A stretch of 64,000 nucleotides of DNA from Pseudactinotalea terrae (lineage in GTDB: Bacteria; Actinomycetota; Actinomycetes; Actinomycetales; Beutenbergiaceae): assembly GCF_009733845.1 (NCBI RefSeq), contig NZ_WNXZ01000003.1, positions 1-64,000 on the forward strand. Reading direction: 5' to 3'. How positions within the stretch are numbered: position 1 is the first letter of the stretch; each line of letters opens with the position of its first letter. The notes below the pieces were generated by a model, which saw only the letters and a list, made by a program, of their open reading frames with translations, made no database searches and was not told the origin of the DNA. Of the stretch, positions 54,658 to 63,451 are shown piece after piece. Position numbers and translations under genes: made by a program.

Positions 54658-55524
54658 ATGGGCCACGGGCACCACAACGGGCTGAAGACCTTCGGGCTCT
54701 TCGCCATCATGTGGGCGGTGCTGCTCGGCCTGGGCGCGCTGCTCGCGACGCTCACCCACCGGCCCGCGGTGATCTGGCTGTTCGCCGCGTTCGGGCTGAT
54801 CGGGACGTTCGTCTCCTACTGGCGCTCCGACACGATCGCCGTGCGCGCGATGGACGCGTTTCCGGTGACCGAGGCGGAGGCCCCGGTCATCCACCGGATC
54901 GTGCGCGAGCTGGCGGAGGAGGCGAAGCAGCCGGTGCCGCGGCTGTTCGTCGCGCCCACCAGGACCCCGAACGCGTTCGCGACCGGCCGCAGCCCTCGCA
55001 AGGCCATCGTGTGCTGCACCTCCGGGATCCTCGCGCTCCTCGACGAGCGCGAGCTGCGCGGGGTGCTCGCCCACGAGCTGATGCACGTCTACAACCGCGA
55101 CATCCTCACCTCCTCGGTGGCGGCCGCCATGGCCGGCCTGCTGACCTCAGCGGCCCAGGTGCTGCTCTACGGCAGCGGTCGTGGCCGCGGGAATCCGCTG
55201 GTGCTGGTGGGGATGCTGATGATGGCACTGCTCGCGCCGCTGGGCGGTGCCCTGATCCGGATGGCCATCTCGCGTACGCGCGAGTTCGATGCGGACGCCG
55301 ACGGCGCAGCGCTCTCGGGCGATCCGCTCGCCCTGGCGGATGCGTTGCGCAAGATCTCCGACGGCGCAGACGCTCACCCCTTGCGGCCCGACCGTGACCT
55401 CGTGAACGTGGCGCCGATGATGATCGCGAACCCCTTCCGTGGCGCCGGCGTCACCAAGATGTTCGCCACCCACCCGCCGATGTCGGAACGGGTCAAGCGC
55501 CTGGAGGCGCAGGCGATGCGCTGA
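54658..55524 (+). CDS. htpX: HtpX-family zinc metalloprotease
   Basis: A 288-residue membrane protease that takes part in membrane-protein quality control. Two hydrophobic helices lie in the first 55 residues. The zinc motif is HELMH (H139, E140, H143), with the third ligand Glu in SRTREFDADADGAAL. VAPTRTPNAFATGRSPRKA is a family signature. The last 32 bp overlap the convergent flavoprotein gene. ATG 54658 is 10 bp after fprA, so both may be on one transcript. Confidence 0.92.
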   Translation: MGHGHHNGLKTFGLFAIMWAVLLGLGALLATLTHRPAVIWLFAAFGLIGTFVSYWRSDTIAVRAMDAFPVTEAEAPVIHRIVRELAEEAKQPVPRLFVAPTRTPNAFATGRSPRKAIVCCTSGILALLDERELRGVLAHELMHVYNRDILTSSVAAAMAGLLTSAAQVLLYGSGRGRGNPLVLVGMLMMALLAPLGGALIRMAISRTREFDADADGAALSGDPLALADALRKISDGADAHPLRPDRDLVNVAPMMIANPFRGAGVTKMFATHPPMSERVKRLEAQAMR

Positions 55525-56668
55525 CGGCGCGCCCTGCCTCCCCGACCCACCGCTGAGGTGAGAACGCCGCCGGGACGGGCGGCGCCTCGCCGTCGGCGAT
55601 CTGAGCTGCCCATGCGCCCACGTGCGGACCTGCGGTGAGGCCTTGCGCGCCCAGCCCGGTGGCGAGCACGAGCCCGGGCAGGTGGGCGATCTCGCCCATG
55701 GTGGGGACGCCGTCGTGACTCATCGGTCGAAGCCCGGAGCGGATCTCGGACCAGTGGGCAGTCGCCACGCCGGGTGCGAGGCGATGGCTGCGCTCGAGCA
55801 TCTCGCGCAGGCCGCCGATCGTGGGGGTCTGCTCGAAGCCGCTGCTGTCCTCGCGGGTGGGGCCCATGACGAGGCGTCCGTCGGCGAAGCAGAGCAGGTA
55901 GGTCTCGGTGAAGCTGGTGACGATCGGGAGCGGGGCGGCGGCGTCCGTGCGGGCGTGCACGATCTGACCGCGCTGCGGGTAGACGCCGGACCTCAGGCCC
56001 AGTGGCTCGAGCAGCGCATCGGTCCAGGCGCCGGTGGCGAGGACGATGCGCTCGCAGCCGATCCTCTCGCCGTCCACGCGCACCCCGAGCAGGTGGGCGC
56101 CGTCGCTGATCAGCTCGGCCCGGCCGGTGCGGGCGACGACGCCGAGGGCCTGCGCGCGTGCGGCGAGCGCGGCCTGCAGGGCGCGGCCGTCGACCTGCGC
56201 GACCTGTGGCATGAGGAGCGCGCCGTGCGTCGGCGCGAGCAGCGGGTGCAGTGTGGCTGCGGTGGCGCCGTCGACGATCTCCGGCTCCCCGATGCCGAGG
56301 CTGCCGTGCTCGGCCACGCGCCCGCGCAACCGCTCCAGCACCCCGGGCAGGGACTCGGCCTCCTGCTCGTCCAGGGCGACCAGCAGCCGCCCGACCACCT
56401 GGTGCCCGGGGTCGAGGCCGGCGTCGCGGAGCCGGGGGAGGAGGCGGTCGTAGGCGTGCATGGCGCCGAACAGGAGCTCGGACCAGTCCGGGCCCATGTC
56501 CCGCCGGGTGAACGGCGTCGCGATGCCGGCTCCGGCCGGGGTGGCGCGCCCGCTGCGGGCGTCGTCGACGAGCACCACGCGGCGGCCCGGCTCCCGCTCG
56601 ATCAGCTCCAGCGCGGCCGACCAGCCGACGATCCCGCCCCCGACGACCACCCGGTCCGCGACGTCCAT
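55493..56668 (-). CDS. FAD-dependent DAO-family oxidoreductase (glycine-oxidase-like)
   Basis: A 391-residue flavoprotein with the FAD motif VVVGGGIVGWSAALELIE, ARSGRATPAGAGIATPF, GVYPQRGQIVHAR and the C-terminal LATGLGAQGLTAGPHVG. Related enzymes oxidise glycine or other amino acids to imines with oxygen; the ThiO role in thiamine synthesis is possible, but no thi gene is nearby. ATG 56668 puts the Rossmann motif at residue 7; the longer in-frame extension upstream is antisense to the next gene and is rejected. Confidence 0.8.
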   Translation of the reverse strand: MDVADRVVVGGGIVGWSAALELIEREPGRRVVLVDDARSGRATPAGAGIATPFTRRDMGPDWSELLFGAMHAYDRLLPRLRDAGLDPGHQVVGRLLVALDEQEAESLPGVLERLRGRVAEHGSLGIGEPEIVDGATAATLHPLLAPTHGALLMPQVAQVDGRALQAALAARAQALGVVARTGRAELISDGAHLLGVRVDGERIGCERIVLATGAWTDALLEPLGLRSGVYPQRGQIVHARTDAAAPLPIVTSFTETYLLCFADGRLVMGPTREDSSGFEQTPTIGGLREMLERSHRLAPGVATAHWSEIRSGLRPMSHDGVPTMGEIAHLPGLVLATGLGAQGLTAGPHVGAWAAQIADGEAPPVPAAFSPQRWVGEAGRAVSASPAPPGA

Positions 56669-56732
56669 ACCGGTGAGCCTACGGAGTGCATCTCTCACGG
56701 GCAGCGGCACCACCGCCACGTACGCTGACGGC

Positions 56733-57563
56733 GTGACGCGGCAACGGCTGATCGAGCGCGCGGATGCGGGCGGCCTGCATGTCATGAGCCTCAACGTCCG
56801 CCGACCGGTGCCCACCCGCCGTGTGCAGGACCGGTGGTCGCGGCGGGCGCCGTTGCTCCACGAGCTGCTGCAGGCGGAGCAGCCGGCCGTGCTCGGCACA
56901 CAGGAGGTGATGCCCGGGCAGCTGAGCACGCTGCAGGCGGCGCTCGGTGACCGGTATCGCTCGGTGGGCACCGGGCGGGACCGCCGCGGCGGGGGTGAGG
57001 GTTGCCCGATCTACTACGACGGCGATCGCGTGGAGCTGGTGCGGTGGCAGCAGCTGGCCCTCTCCGATCGGCCCGCAGCGGCGGGCTCGATCTCCTGGGG
57101 CAACCTCACGCCGCGGATCGTCGTCGTCGCGGCCGTCCGTGACCGCGTGACGTCGGCGAGCGCCCTCGTCGTGAACACCCACCTCGATCACCTCTCACCC
57201 CGGTCGCGGGTGCGCGCGGCCATCGCGATCCGGCAGCTGATCGCGCGGCAGCCGTTGCCCGCGGTCGTGACCGGTGACCTCAACGCGGCGGCGGGTTCGC
57301 CGGCACTGCGGGCGCTGCGCTCGGGCGGCACGCTCGTGGACGCCTGGGAGGCGGCGAGCGCCAGGGTGACGCCCGCCTACGGCACGTTCGCGAACTACCG
57401 CCGACCGCGGGTCGACGGGCGCCGCATCGACTGGATTCTCGTCAGCCCCGACGTCGAGGTCCTCTGTGCGGGCATCGACGGCCGAGAGGTGAGCGGCGGC
57501 TGGGCCTCCGACCACCTACCGGTCCACGCCCTCGTGCGCGTTCCGGAGCGAGGTGCTCGATGA
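56733..57563 (+). CDS. Endonuclease/exonuclease/phosphatase-family hydrolase
   Basis: A 276-residue protein with EEP-fold motifs in order: VMSLNVRRP, QPAVLGTQEVMPGQL (metal Glu), VVNTHLDHLSPRSR, VVTGDLNAAAGSPAL, RIDWILVSPDV and WASDHLPVHA (catalytic His). It hydrolyses a phosphodiester or phosphomonoester; the substrate is unknown. There is no signal peptide, so it is cytoplasmic as drawn. The start is GTG 56733; upstream in-frame ATGs lie within the antisense flavoprotein gene. Confidence 0.87.
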   Translation: MTRQRLIERADAGGLHVMSLNVRRPVPTRRVQDRWSRRAPLLHELLQAEQPAVLGTQEVMPGQLSTLQAALGDRYRSVGTGRDRRGGGEGCPIYYDGDRVELVRWQQLALSDRPAAAGSISWGNLTPRIVVVAAVRDRVTSASALVVNTHLDHLSPRSRVRAAIAIRQLIARQPLPAVVTGDLNAAAGSPALRALRSGGTLVDAWEAASARVTPAYGTFANYRRPRVDGRRIDWILVSPDVEVLCAGIDGREVSGGWASDHLPVHALVRVPERGAR

Positions 57564-57616
57564 TCGAGGGCGCATGACGACGGTCGGTCGGCTTCGTACC
57601 CAGGTAGCCTCGCGCG

Positions 57617-58087
57617 ATGGAGTCGTTACGACGGCGTGCGGTGGCGGTCATCGCCGCGCTCGCCCTCGTGCCCGTGCTCATCTCGTGCACGACCCGGCCG
57701 GTCCCGACGGGCAACGACGAGATTCGCGTGCTCGACGACGCCGAGCAGGCGGACCTGGTGCTCTACGTGAGCAACCAGTCCTTCGAGCACGATCGGGTGA
57801 CGATCTCCGTGCGGATCGATGACGTGCTCGTCGTCGAGCAGGCCTTCGCCGTCGAGGGGCAGCACAACTGGGTGGAGTTCCCGATCGACCTGCCGCCCGG
57901 TCCCCACGCGGTGACCGCCACCTCGGGCACGGGCGTCGACCTCGAGGAGACGGTCACGATCCCCGAGGGCGAGAAGCGCTGGGTGGTGCTCGACTACTGG
58001 TACTACCCGGACCGGGGTGACGGCTCCGACGTCGTCGATCCCAGCTTCACCTTCACGGCCCACGAGGAGCCGGTGGGCTTCGACTGA
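57617..58087 (+). CDS. Predicted lipoprotein of unknown function
   Basis: A 156-residue protein with a lipoprotein signal peptide: basic MESLRRR, hydrophobic core, and lipobox LISC with lipidated C24. The mature part is beta-rich and acidic (LVLYVSNQSFEHDRVTI, VEFPIDLPPGPHAVTA) and resembles an immunoglobulin-like or carboxypeptidase-regulatory-like fold by pattern only. It would sit on the outer face of the membrane. It lies 53 bp after the hydrolase gene. Confidence 0.75.
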   Translation: MESLRRRAVAVIAALALVPVLISCTTRPVPTGNDEIRVLDDAEQADLVLYVSNQSFEHDRVTISVRIDDVLVVEQAFAVEGQHNWVEFPIDLPPGPHAVTATSGTGVDLEETVTIPEGEKRWVVLDYWYYPDRGDGSDVVDPSFTFTAHEEPVGFD

Positions 58088-58094
58088 GCAGAGC

Positions 58095-58844
58095 TCAGTC
58101 GCGACGGGCGAGCACGATCAGCTCGTCGCTGCCCGTGGTGACGGGGGAGCGGTCCCAGTCGCCCCAGAGGTTCTCGACGGCGAAGCCCGCCGCTCGCAAT
58201 CCGGCTCGGATCTCCTCCTCGCTGCGGAAGCGAAGCGTCTCGGCATGCGCGAGGTGGGTGCCGTCCGGAAGGTCGGTGTGCCCGACGTGCGTCTCCGTGA
58301 ACGAGTCCGAGGTGCCCACGACCTCGGTGACCTCGACCCACGAGGTGAACGTGCCGCCGTCGGGATGCTCGAACGTGGTCTCGGTGCGCTCGCGGGTCCA
58401 GCGAGAGGGCCAGCCGCGGTCGGGCTGGCGCGACTCGAAGGCGAGGTGCGCACCTGCTCTCAGCGCCCGGTGCACGTGGCTGAGCGCGTGCTGCCAGGCG
58501 TCCTCGTCGAGGAAGTACTGGGCGACGTGGCCCATCATCACGACGAGGTCTGCGGTACCGGCGGGCAGGTCGGCTGCGGTGCCGTGGATCCAGGTGGCCA
58601 GGTCACCACCCTCGCGCGTGCGGGCGACCTCGAGCATCTGCGCGCTCGGGTCGACGCCGATGGCGCGGAACCCGCGCTGGGCAAGATCGGTCACGAACAC
58701 GCCGGTACCGCAGCCGACGTCGACGACGGTGCGCGCCCGCAGCTCCGCAGCCAGGGCGAGGTAGAAGTCGTGGTCGTGCCGGCCGGCGCACTCGGTGTCG
58801 TACGTCGCGACGGTGCGGGGATCCTCGGTCCAGAGCGTGCTCAC
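58095..58844 (-). CDS. Class I SAM-dependent methyltransferase
   Basis: A 249-residue enzyme with SAM motif I VVDVGCGTGVFVTDLAQRG, motif II region AIGVDPSAQMLEVAR and ADLVVMMGHVAQYFLDED. The C-terminal half is beta-rich. The substrate is not predictable. GTG 58844 is the start that fits the N-terminal helix (STLWTEDPRTVATYD). It stops 8 bp from the convergent lipoprotein gene stop. Confidence 0.86.
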   Translation of the reverse strand: MSTLWTEDPRTVATYDTECAGRHDHDFYLALAAELRARTVVDVGCGTGVFVTDLAQRGFRAIGVDPSAQMLEVARTREGGDLATWIHGTAADLPAGTADLVVMMGHVAQYFLDEDAWQHALSHVHRALRAGAHLAFESRQPDRGWPSRWTRERTETTFEHPDGGTFTSWVEVTEVVGTSDSFTETHVGHTDLPDGTHLAHAETLRFRSEEEIRAGLRAAGFAVENLWGDWDRSPVTTGSDELIVLARRD

Positions 58845-58895
58845 GGGTCCACCGTGGCGTGAACGGCAGGAACGGGCCACCACATTTTGGGTTCC

Positions 58896-58942
58896 CTAGC
58901 GTGTCGTGCGCACGTGCGGGGTACGTGCGCACGACACGCTAG
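58896..58942. terminator. Perfect 20-bp intergenic palindrome, possible terminator
   Basis: Arms 58896-58915 (CTAGCGTGTCGTGCGCACGT) and 58923-58942 are perfect inverted copies around the loop GCGGGGT. It lies between the starts and stops of two minus-strand genes: 25 bp after the yajQ stop side and 51 bp upstream of the methyltransferase start. No T-tract follows in either direction, so a repeat-element role is equally likely. Confidence 0.55.
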
Positions 58943-58967
58943 CTCGCGGCGCCCTGGGATCGCTAGG

Positions 58968-59468
58968 TCAGCGGTAGTTGACGAACTGCAGCGCGGTCTC
59001 GAGATCGTCCTCAGCCCGCTTGAGCATGCCCTGCACGGCCTGCAGGTCGTCGCGGGACTTCGCGCTCACGCGCACCTCGTCGCCCTGGATCTGGGTCTTC
59101 ACGCCCTTCGGGCCCTCGTCCCGGATCATCTTGGTGATCTTCTTTGCGACCTCCGAGGACAGGCCCTCCTTGATCGTGCCGGCGAGCTGGTACTCCTTGC
59201 CGGAGGGCTGCGGCTCACCCTCCCCGAGGTCGAACGCCTTGAGCGAGACGCCCCGGCGGAAGAGCTTGGACTCGAAGACGTCGACGATCGCCTTGACGCG
59301 GTCCGCCGAGTTCGCCTTCATCAGCACCGACTCGCCGGACCACTCGATCGAGGCACCGACGTTGCGGAAGTCGTACCGCTGCGCGATCTCCTTGGACGCC
59401 TGGTTGAGCGCGTTGTCGACCTCCTGGCGGTCCACCTTGCTCACGATGTCGAACGAGCTGTCTGCCAT
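58968..59468 (-). CDS. yajQ: YajQ-family nucleotide-binding protein
   Basis: A 166-residue conserved protein of the UPF0234 group. The start [20 protein letters not shown] and the end [20 protein letters not shown] are near-invariant in the family, whose members bind cyclic di-GMP or nucleic acids in some species. Two ferredoxin-like domains are expected. Cytoplasmic. It is divergent from tRNA-Tyr; the gene stands alone. Confidence 0.93.
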   Translation of the reverse strand: MADSSFDIVSKVDRQEVDNALNQASKEIAQRYDFRNVGASIEWSGESVLMKANSADRVKAIVDVFESKLFRRGVSLKAFDLGEGEPQPSGKEYQLAGTIKEGLSSEVAKKITKMIRDEGPKGVKTQIQGDEVRVSAKSRDDLQAVQGMLKRAEDDLETALQFVNYR

Positions 59469-59505
59469 GTCTGGACTCCTCTTCTGCTGGTGGCCGGCCT
59501 CCGCG

Positions 59506-59535
59506 TTCGAAGACCCCGGTCTGGCTTGCTATCCT
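59506..59535 (+). promoter_or_regulatory. Putative tRNA-Tyr promoter
   Basis: A -35-like TTCGAA (59506-59511) and a -10-like TATCCT (59530-59535) are separated by 18 bp and would start transcription about 17 bases before the mature tRNA 5' end. Confidence 0.4.
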
Positions 59536-59558
59536 TCCATCCGGTCGCACGCGACCAC

Positions 59559-59640
59559 GGCGGGTTACCCGAGTGGCCAAAGGGAGCTGACTGTAAATCA
59601 GCCGCGTTACGCTTCGCAGGTTCGAATCCTGCACCCGCCA
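59559..59640 (+). tRNA. tRNA-Tyr (anticodon GTA)
   Basis: A class II tRNA of 82 bases. The acceptor stem GGCGGGT (59559-59565) pairs with ACCCGCC (59633-59639), with discriminator A59640. The anticodon arm is CTGACTGTAAATCAG with anticodon GTA. A long variable arm precedes the T arm GCAGGTTCGAATCCTGC. CCA is not encoded (CC-G follows). A terminator follows directly. Confidence 0.95.
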
Positions 59641-59684
59641 CCGAACGCCAACGGCCCGCGCCAGCGGGCCGTTTGTCGTTGGTG
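59635..59684. repeat. 50-bp direct repeat, copy 1 (tRNA-Tyr 3' end plus terminator)
   Basis: Identical over 50 bp to 59752-59801 (period 117). Similarity extends about seven bases further into the tRNA T arm with one deleted C in the second copy. Confidence 0.9.
59651..59680 (+). terminator. Rho-independent terminator after tRNA-Tyr
   Basis: Stem ACGGCCCGC/GCGGGCCGT with loop GCCA (59651-59672) followed by the T-rich TTGTCGTT. Confidence 0.8.
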
Positions 59685-59751
59685 GGGGGGCGGATGACGG
59701 GAGGCGGAGCGCCCAGCGAGGGACGAGCTGGTCGCGACACCGGCTCCTGCA

Positions 59752-59801
59752 CCGCCACCGAACGCCAACGGCCCGCGCCAGCGGGCCGTTTGTCGTTGGT
59801 G
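59752..59801. repeat. 50-bp direct repeat, copy 2
   Basis: Duplicate of the tRNA-Tyr acceptor end and terminator, with no tRNA body attached. The 67 bp between copies (59685-59751) show no gene. Confidence 0.9.
59768..59797 (+). terminator. Second copy of the terminator hairpin
   Basis: Same stem, loop and T-rich tail as 59651-59680, inside the duplicated segment. Confidence 0.75.
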
Positions 59802-59869
59802 CTTGATGACGCCGAAACGGCCCGACCCACGATCTGTGGGGCACGGGCCGTCGTCGGAGGGTTCGGCCG

Positions 59870-61018
59870 TCAGGGCGCGATGACCTCGATACGAAGGATG
59901 CGGTCGTCGCCCGGTCGTGGGTCGGTGCCGCCCCAGCTGGCCCGGTCGGTGTTGGAGGTCACGACCCACAGCGCACCGTCCGGGGCGACCTCCACGGTCC
60001 GGATGCGGCCGTAGTCGCCCACGAGGTGCGCGATGGGGTCGCCTGTGGCTGCATCGCCGTCGACGGGAAGCTGCCACAGGCGCTGGCCGCCGAGTGCGCC
60101 GATCCACAGCGATCCCTGCGCGTAGGCGACGCCGGAGGGGCTGGCCTCGTCGGGGTGGAGCGTCGCGATGGGCGGCTCACCGGTGTCGCCGGCGAGGCCC
60201 TCTGTCGCGGGCCAGCCGTAGTCGCGGCCCGCGTGCAGCACGTTGACCTCGTCCCACGTGCGGTGGCCGAGCTCGGAGGCGTACGCGGTGCCGTCGGGTC
60301 CGAAGGCGATGCCCTGCACGTTGCGGTGCCCGCTGGAGTAGATCGGCGAGTCGCTCGGGTTGTCGTCGGGGATCGAGCCGTCGACGGCTATGCGCAGGAT
60401 CTTGCCGTTGAGGGAATCCGCCGCCGCGGCGTTCTCGGGCTCGAAGGCGTCACCGGTGCCGACCCAGAGATGCCCGTCCGGGCCGATGACGATCCTGCCG
60501 CCGTGGTGGCGGTCGGCGGTCTGGATGCCGTCGAGCAGCACCCGGTCCACGGCGAGCGACCCGTAGTCATCGGCGATCGTGATCGCCACGATCTGATTCT
60601 CCTCGGCCCCGGACACCGAGGCGTAGACGGTGCGATCCCGCTCGAAGCCGGGGGAGGCGACGATGCCGAGCAGGCCACCCTCGGAGGAGACCTCGACGTC
60701 GGGGACCACGCCCACGGGCTGCGCGTCGCCGCCGGCCGCCGGGACGCGCAGGATCTCGCCGGTGAGGCGTTCGGAGACGAGCGCCGAGCCGTCGGGCAGG
60801 AACGTCAGGCCCCACGGTGACTCGAGCCCCGTGGTCAGCTCGGTGGGCTCGCCCAGCGTCGCGACCGAGGCGGACGCCCCGGCGCTCGACACCGAGCTAT
60901 CCGACGGCGCAGCGCTCGGCAGCGTCTGGTCTGCGGTCGGGCTCGTGCACCCGAACAGGATCGCGATCGCGGCCGCTGCGGCCAACACCCGCGGTCGACT
61001 GCGCGTCTCGCGGTTCAT
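59870..61018 (-). CDS. PQQ-dependent sugar dehydrogenase-like lipoprotein
   Basis: A 382-residue exported beta-propeller protein of the glucose/sorbosone dehydrogenase family. The signal peptide has the lipobox ILFGC shortly before residue 30, followed by a Ser/Ala-rich linker. Family motifs are [52 protein letters not shown] and [15 protein letters not shown]. Such enzymes oxidise aldoses with a PQQ cofactor; no PQQ synthesis gene is visible, so it may use external PQQ or have another role. ATG 61018 is chosen because it starts the signal peptide; ATG 61057 is possible. Confidence 0.85.
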   Translation of the reverse strand: MNRETRSRPRVLAAAAAIAILFGCTSPTADQTLPSAAPSDSSVSSAGASASVATLGEPTELTTGLESPWGLTFLPDGSALVSERLTGEILRVPAAGGDAQPVGVVPDVEVSSEGGLLGIVASPGFERDRTVYASVSGAEENQIVAITIADDYGSLAVDRVLLDGIQTADRHHGGRIVIGPDGHLWVGTGDAFEPENAAAADSLNGKILRIAVDGSIPDDNPSDSPIYSSGHRNVQGIAFGPDGTAYASELGHRTWDEVNVLHAGRDYGWPATEGLAGDTGEPPIATLHPDEASPSGVAYAQGSLWIGALGGQRLWQLPVDGDAATGDPIAHLVGDYGRIRTVEVAPDGALWVVTSNTDRASWGGTDPRPGDDRILRIEVIAP

Positions 61019-61082
61019 GACGTGCCTCGACGGGCTGCCGAGGAGGTCGATGGCCATGGTTGCTCCCGGTCCGTGGCGGGCC

Positions 61083-61820
61083 TCAGGCCGCGCCGCCGTT
61101 GACGTAGAGCGTCTGCCCGTTGACCCAGCGCCCGGGCCCGGCGAGGAACGCGACGGTCTCGGCGATCTCCTCGGGGGTGCCGAGCCGCTGGAACGGGTTG
61201 TTGTCTGCGATCCGGTCGATGACCTCCTGGCTCTTGCCCTCGAAGAACAGCGGCGTCGCGGTCGGGCCGGGCGCGACGGCGTTGACGGTGATGTCCTTGC
61301 CCCGCAGCTCACGGGCGAGGATCAGCGTGAGCGCCTCGACCGCGCCCTTCGAGGCGGCGTAGGCGCCGTAGCCGGGCGTCTGCAGCCGGGTGATCGAGGT
61401 GGAGAAGTTGATGATCGCCCCGCCGGGTCGCACGCGCTGGGCAGCGAGCTTGTCGACGACGACGGTGCCGCGCACGTTGACGCGCTGGACCTGGTCGAAC
61501 ACGTCGAGGTCCAGCTCGGCGATGGGGGACAGGGGCATGATGCCCGCGGCGTGCACCAGGATGTCGACGCCGCCGAACTCGCGTTCCGCCGCGTCGAAGA
61601 GGGCGGTCGCGGCGTTCTCGTCGGCGATGTCCGCCCCGACGGCCACGGCCCTTCCTCCGGCATCGGCGATCGCTGCGACGGTCTCCTGGGCACGGCTCTC
61701 GTTCCCGTTGAAGTGCACGACGACGGCGACGCCGTCCGCTGCCAGGCGCTGTGCGCTGACCCTGCCAATGCCGCCGGAGCCGCCGGTGACGATGGCGACG
61801 CGCTCGATGGTGCTGCTCAT
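61083..61820 (-). CDS. SDR-family oxidoreductase
   Basis: A 245-residue classical short-chain dehydrogenase with VTGGSGGIG at residues 11-19, the NADP-site region [28 protein letters not shown] and the catalytic YGAYAASKG. It resembles 3-oxoacyl-ACP reductase-like enzymes, but the substrate is unknown. It is divergent from a TetR gene with 97 bp between the starts that hold two operator-like sites, so it is probably the regulator's target. Confidence 0.88.
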   Translation of the reverse strand: MSSTIERVAIVTGGSGGIGRVSAQRLAADGVAVVVHFNGNESRAQETVAAIADAGGRAVAVGADIADENAATALFDAAEREFGGVDILVHAAGIMPLSPIAELDLDVFDQVQRVNVRGTVVVDKLAAQRVRPGGAIINFSTSITRLQTPGYGAYAASKGAVEALTLILARELRGKDITVNAVAPGPTATPLFFEGKSQEVIDRIADNNPFQRLGTPEEIAETVAFLAGPGRWVNGQTLYVNGGAA

Positions 61821-61839
61821 GATGACTCCGATCACTATG

Positions 61840-61888
61840 TGGACTAGCGGTACATTACGACGCCGAGATGAAATGTACAAGGAGTCCA
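61840..61888. promoter_or_regulatory. Pair of TetR operator-like sites
   Basis: Site 1 (61840-61854) is TGGACTAGCGGTACA and site 2 (61874-61888) is TGTACAAGGAGTCCA. The complement of site 1, TGTACCGCTAGTCCA, matches site 2 at 12 of 15 positions. Each is itself an imperfect palindrome with arms of TGKACY type. Both lie between the divergent SDR and TetR starts. Confidence 0.55.
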
Positions 61889-61917
61889 GATAGAGTGGAT
61901 GCTGAGGTGAGGTGACG

Positions 61918-62523
61918 ATGTCCGAGCAGTCCACGACCGTGCGCCGGGGCCGAGGCCGCCGGCCTGCCGCCGAGGTCCGAGCCCGCGTCCTGGAGGCGGC
62001 GGGTCGCATCCTCCTGCGCGACGGGCTCGCCGCGGTGACCTTCGGTCGGGTGGCGCAGGAGTCCGGCTCGAGCAAGATGACGCTCTACAAGTGGTGGTCG
62101 TCCCCGGGGGCGCTCGCGGCCGAGGCGTACTTCGCGCAGAGCGCTCCGGTGCTGGACTTCCCCGACACCGGCGATGTGCGCGCCGACCTCGTGGCCCAGC
62201 TGACCTCGTTCGTGCGGTGGTTGACCGAGGGTGCGGCCACGCCGGTGTCCCAGCTGATCGGTGCCGCGCAGATCGACCCGGACATCGCACACGCATGGGC
62301 CGAGCGGTACTCGCGCCCCCGCCGTGAGCTGGCCCGGGTGAGGCTGCGGGCCGCTCAGGAGCAGGGGCAGCTGCGCGATGACGCGGACCTCGACGTCATC
62401 GTCGATCAGCTGTGGGGCGCCTGCTACCACCGACTGCTCGTGCTCAAGGTGGCGTTCGACGAGGCCATCGTGCCGCGTCTCGTCGAGCAGGCGCTCTACG
62501 GTGCGGCGACGGCCGAGCGCTGA
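61918..62523 (+). CDS. TetR/AcrR-family transcriptional regulator
   Basis: A repressor of about 201 residues. The N-terminal helix-turn-helix (AAGRILLRDGLAAVTFGRVA, then SSKMTLYKWWSS) is typical TetR. The C-terminal half is the ligand and dimer domain of the AefR-like/TetR_C type (LIGAAQIDPDIAHAWAERYS). It probably represses itself and the divergent SDR gene. ATG 61918 has GAGGTGAGG five bases upstream; GTG 61912 overlaps that ribosome site and is rejected. Confidence 0.88.
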   Translation: MSEQSTTVRRGRGRRPAAEVRARVLEAAGRILLRDGLAAVTFGRVAQESGSSKMTLYKWWSSPGALAAEAYFAQSAPVLDFPDTGDVRADLVAQLTSFVRWLTEGAATPVSQLIGAAQIDPDIAHAWAERYSRPRRELARVRLRAAQEQGQLRDDADLDVIVDQLWGACYHRLLVLKVAFDEAIVPRLVEQALYGAATAER

Positions 62524-62526
62524 GCC

Positions 62527-63351
62527 TCAGCGTGCGGGAGCGGCTGCGAGGGTGCCGAGCAGCGTCAACGCGTCCGCGCTGGGAGTGCCCGACTCGGCGT
62601 GGTAGACGATGAGTTCCTGGCCGGGGGCGGCCTTCACCTCGAAGGCGAACATGTGGAGGGTCAGCCCGCCCACCTCGCGGTGATGGAACCGCTTGCTCTC
62701 CAGCCGCTTGGTCCGTGCCTCGTGCCGCGACCACAGCGCCGCGAACTCGGGACTTCTCTCGAGGAGCGTGGTGGTGACCTCGCCGATCCGCGCGTCCCCC
62801 GGAGCCGCTCCGTGGAGCACGCGAAAGCCGGCCACCGTGTTGGCGGCGACCTGCGGCCAGTCGGGGTAGAAGGTGCGGGCGTCGGGGTCGAGGAAGATCT
62901 TCGCCATCAGGTTGGGGCCGTGCTGGAATCCCTCGAAGAGCGCGTACGCGATCCGGTTGCCCGCGAGCACGTCGTAGGCCTTGCCGAGGACGATCGCCGG
63001 GTTGTCCGGCCACATGTCCATCAACCGCACGAGGTCGGGTGAGACGCGCTCGGAGGCGTCGTCGTGGCCCGGGCTCGGGATGACGCCGGCCATGCGGAAC
63101 AGGTGGTCGCGGGCGTCGTCGTCGAGGCGCAGGGCCGTGCTGAGGGACTCGAGCACCTGCGCGGAGGGATGGCGTTCGCGCCCCTGCTCCAGCCGGGCGT
63201 AGTAGTCGACGCTCAGCCCTGCCATGGTGGCGACCTCCTCCCGGCGCAGCCCGGGCACCCGGCGGTGGCCACGGGAGCCGAAGCCGACGGCCTCGGGCGC
63301 CAGCCCGCCCCGGCGCGCACGCAGGAACTCACCCAGCAGGGAATCGGACAC
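62527..63351 (-). CDS. MmyB-like helix-turn-helix regulator
   Basis: A 274-residue protein with an N-terminal Xre-type helix-turn-helix (PGLRREEVATMAGLSVDYYA, then RLEQGRERHPSAQVL) and a C-terminal MmyB ligand-binding PAS-like domain (NPAIVLGKAYDVLAGN, RTFYPDWPQVAANTV, GGLTLHMFAFEV). Such regulators often control a divergent dehydrogenase gene, as here. GTG 63351 starts the protein. Its stop is 3 bp from the TetR gene stop. Confidence 0.9.
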   Translation of the reverse strand: MSDSLLGEFLRARRGGLAPEAVGFGSRGHRRVPGLRREEVATMAGLSVDYYARLEQGRERHPSAQVLESLSTALRLDDDARDHLFRMAGVIPSPGHDDASERVSPDLVRLMDMWPDNPAIVLGKAYDVLAGNRIAYALFEGFQHGPNLMAKIFLDPDARTFYPDWPQVAANTVAGFRVLHGAAPGDARIGEVTTTLLERSPEFAALWSRHEARTKRLESKRFHHREVGGLTLHMFAFEVKAAPGQELIVYHAESGTPSADALTLLGTLAAAPAR

Positions 63352-63451
63352 GGCAACACCGTAGACGGCGGCGCCCGAGCGAACCAGGGTGCGTCACTCC
63401 TGGCCTCATCGCGGCCTTCACGCCCCGCGCCGGGTCGATCAGGGTCGAGGC

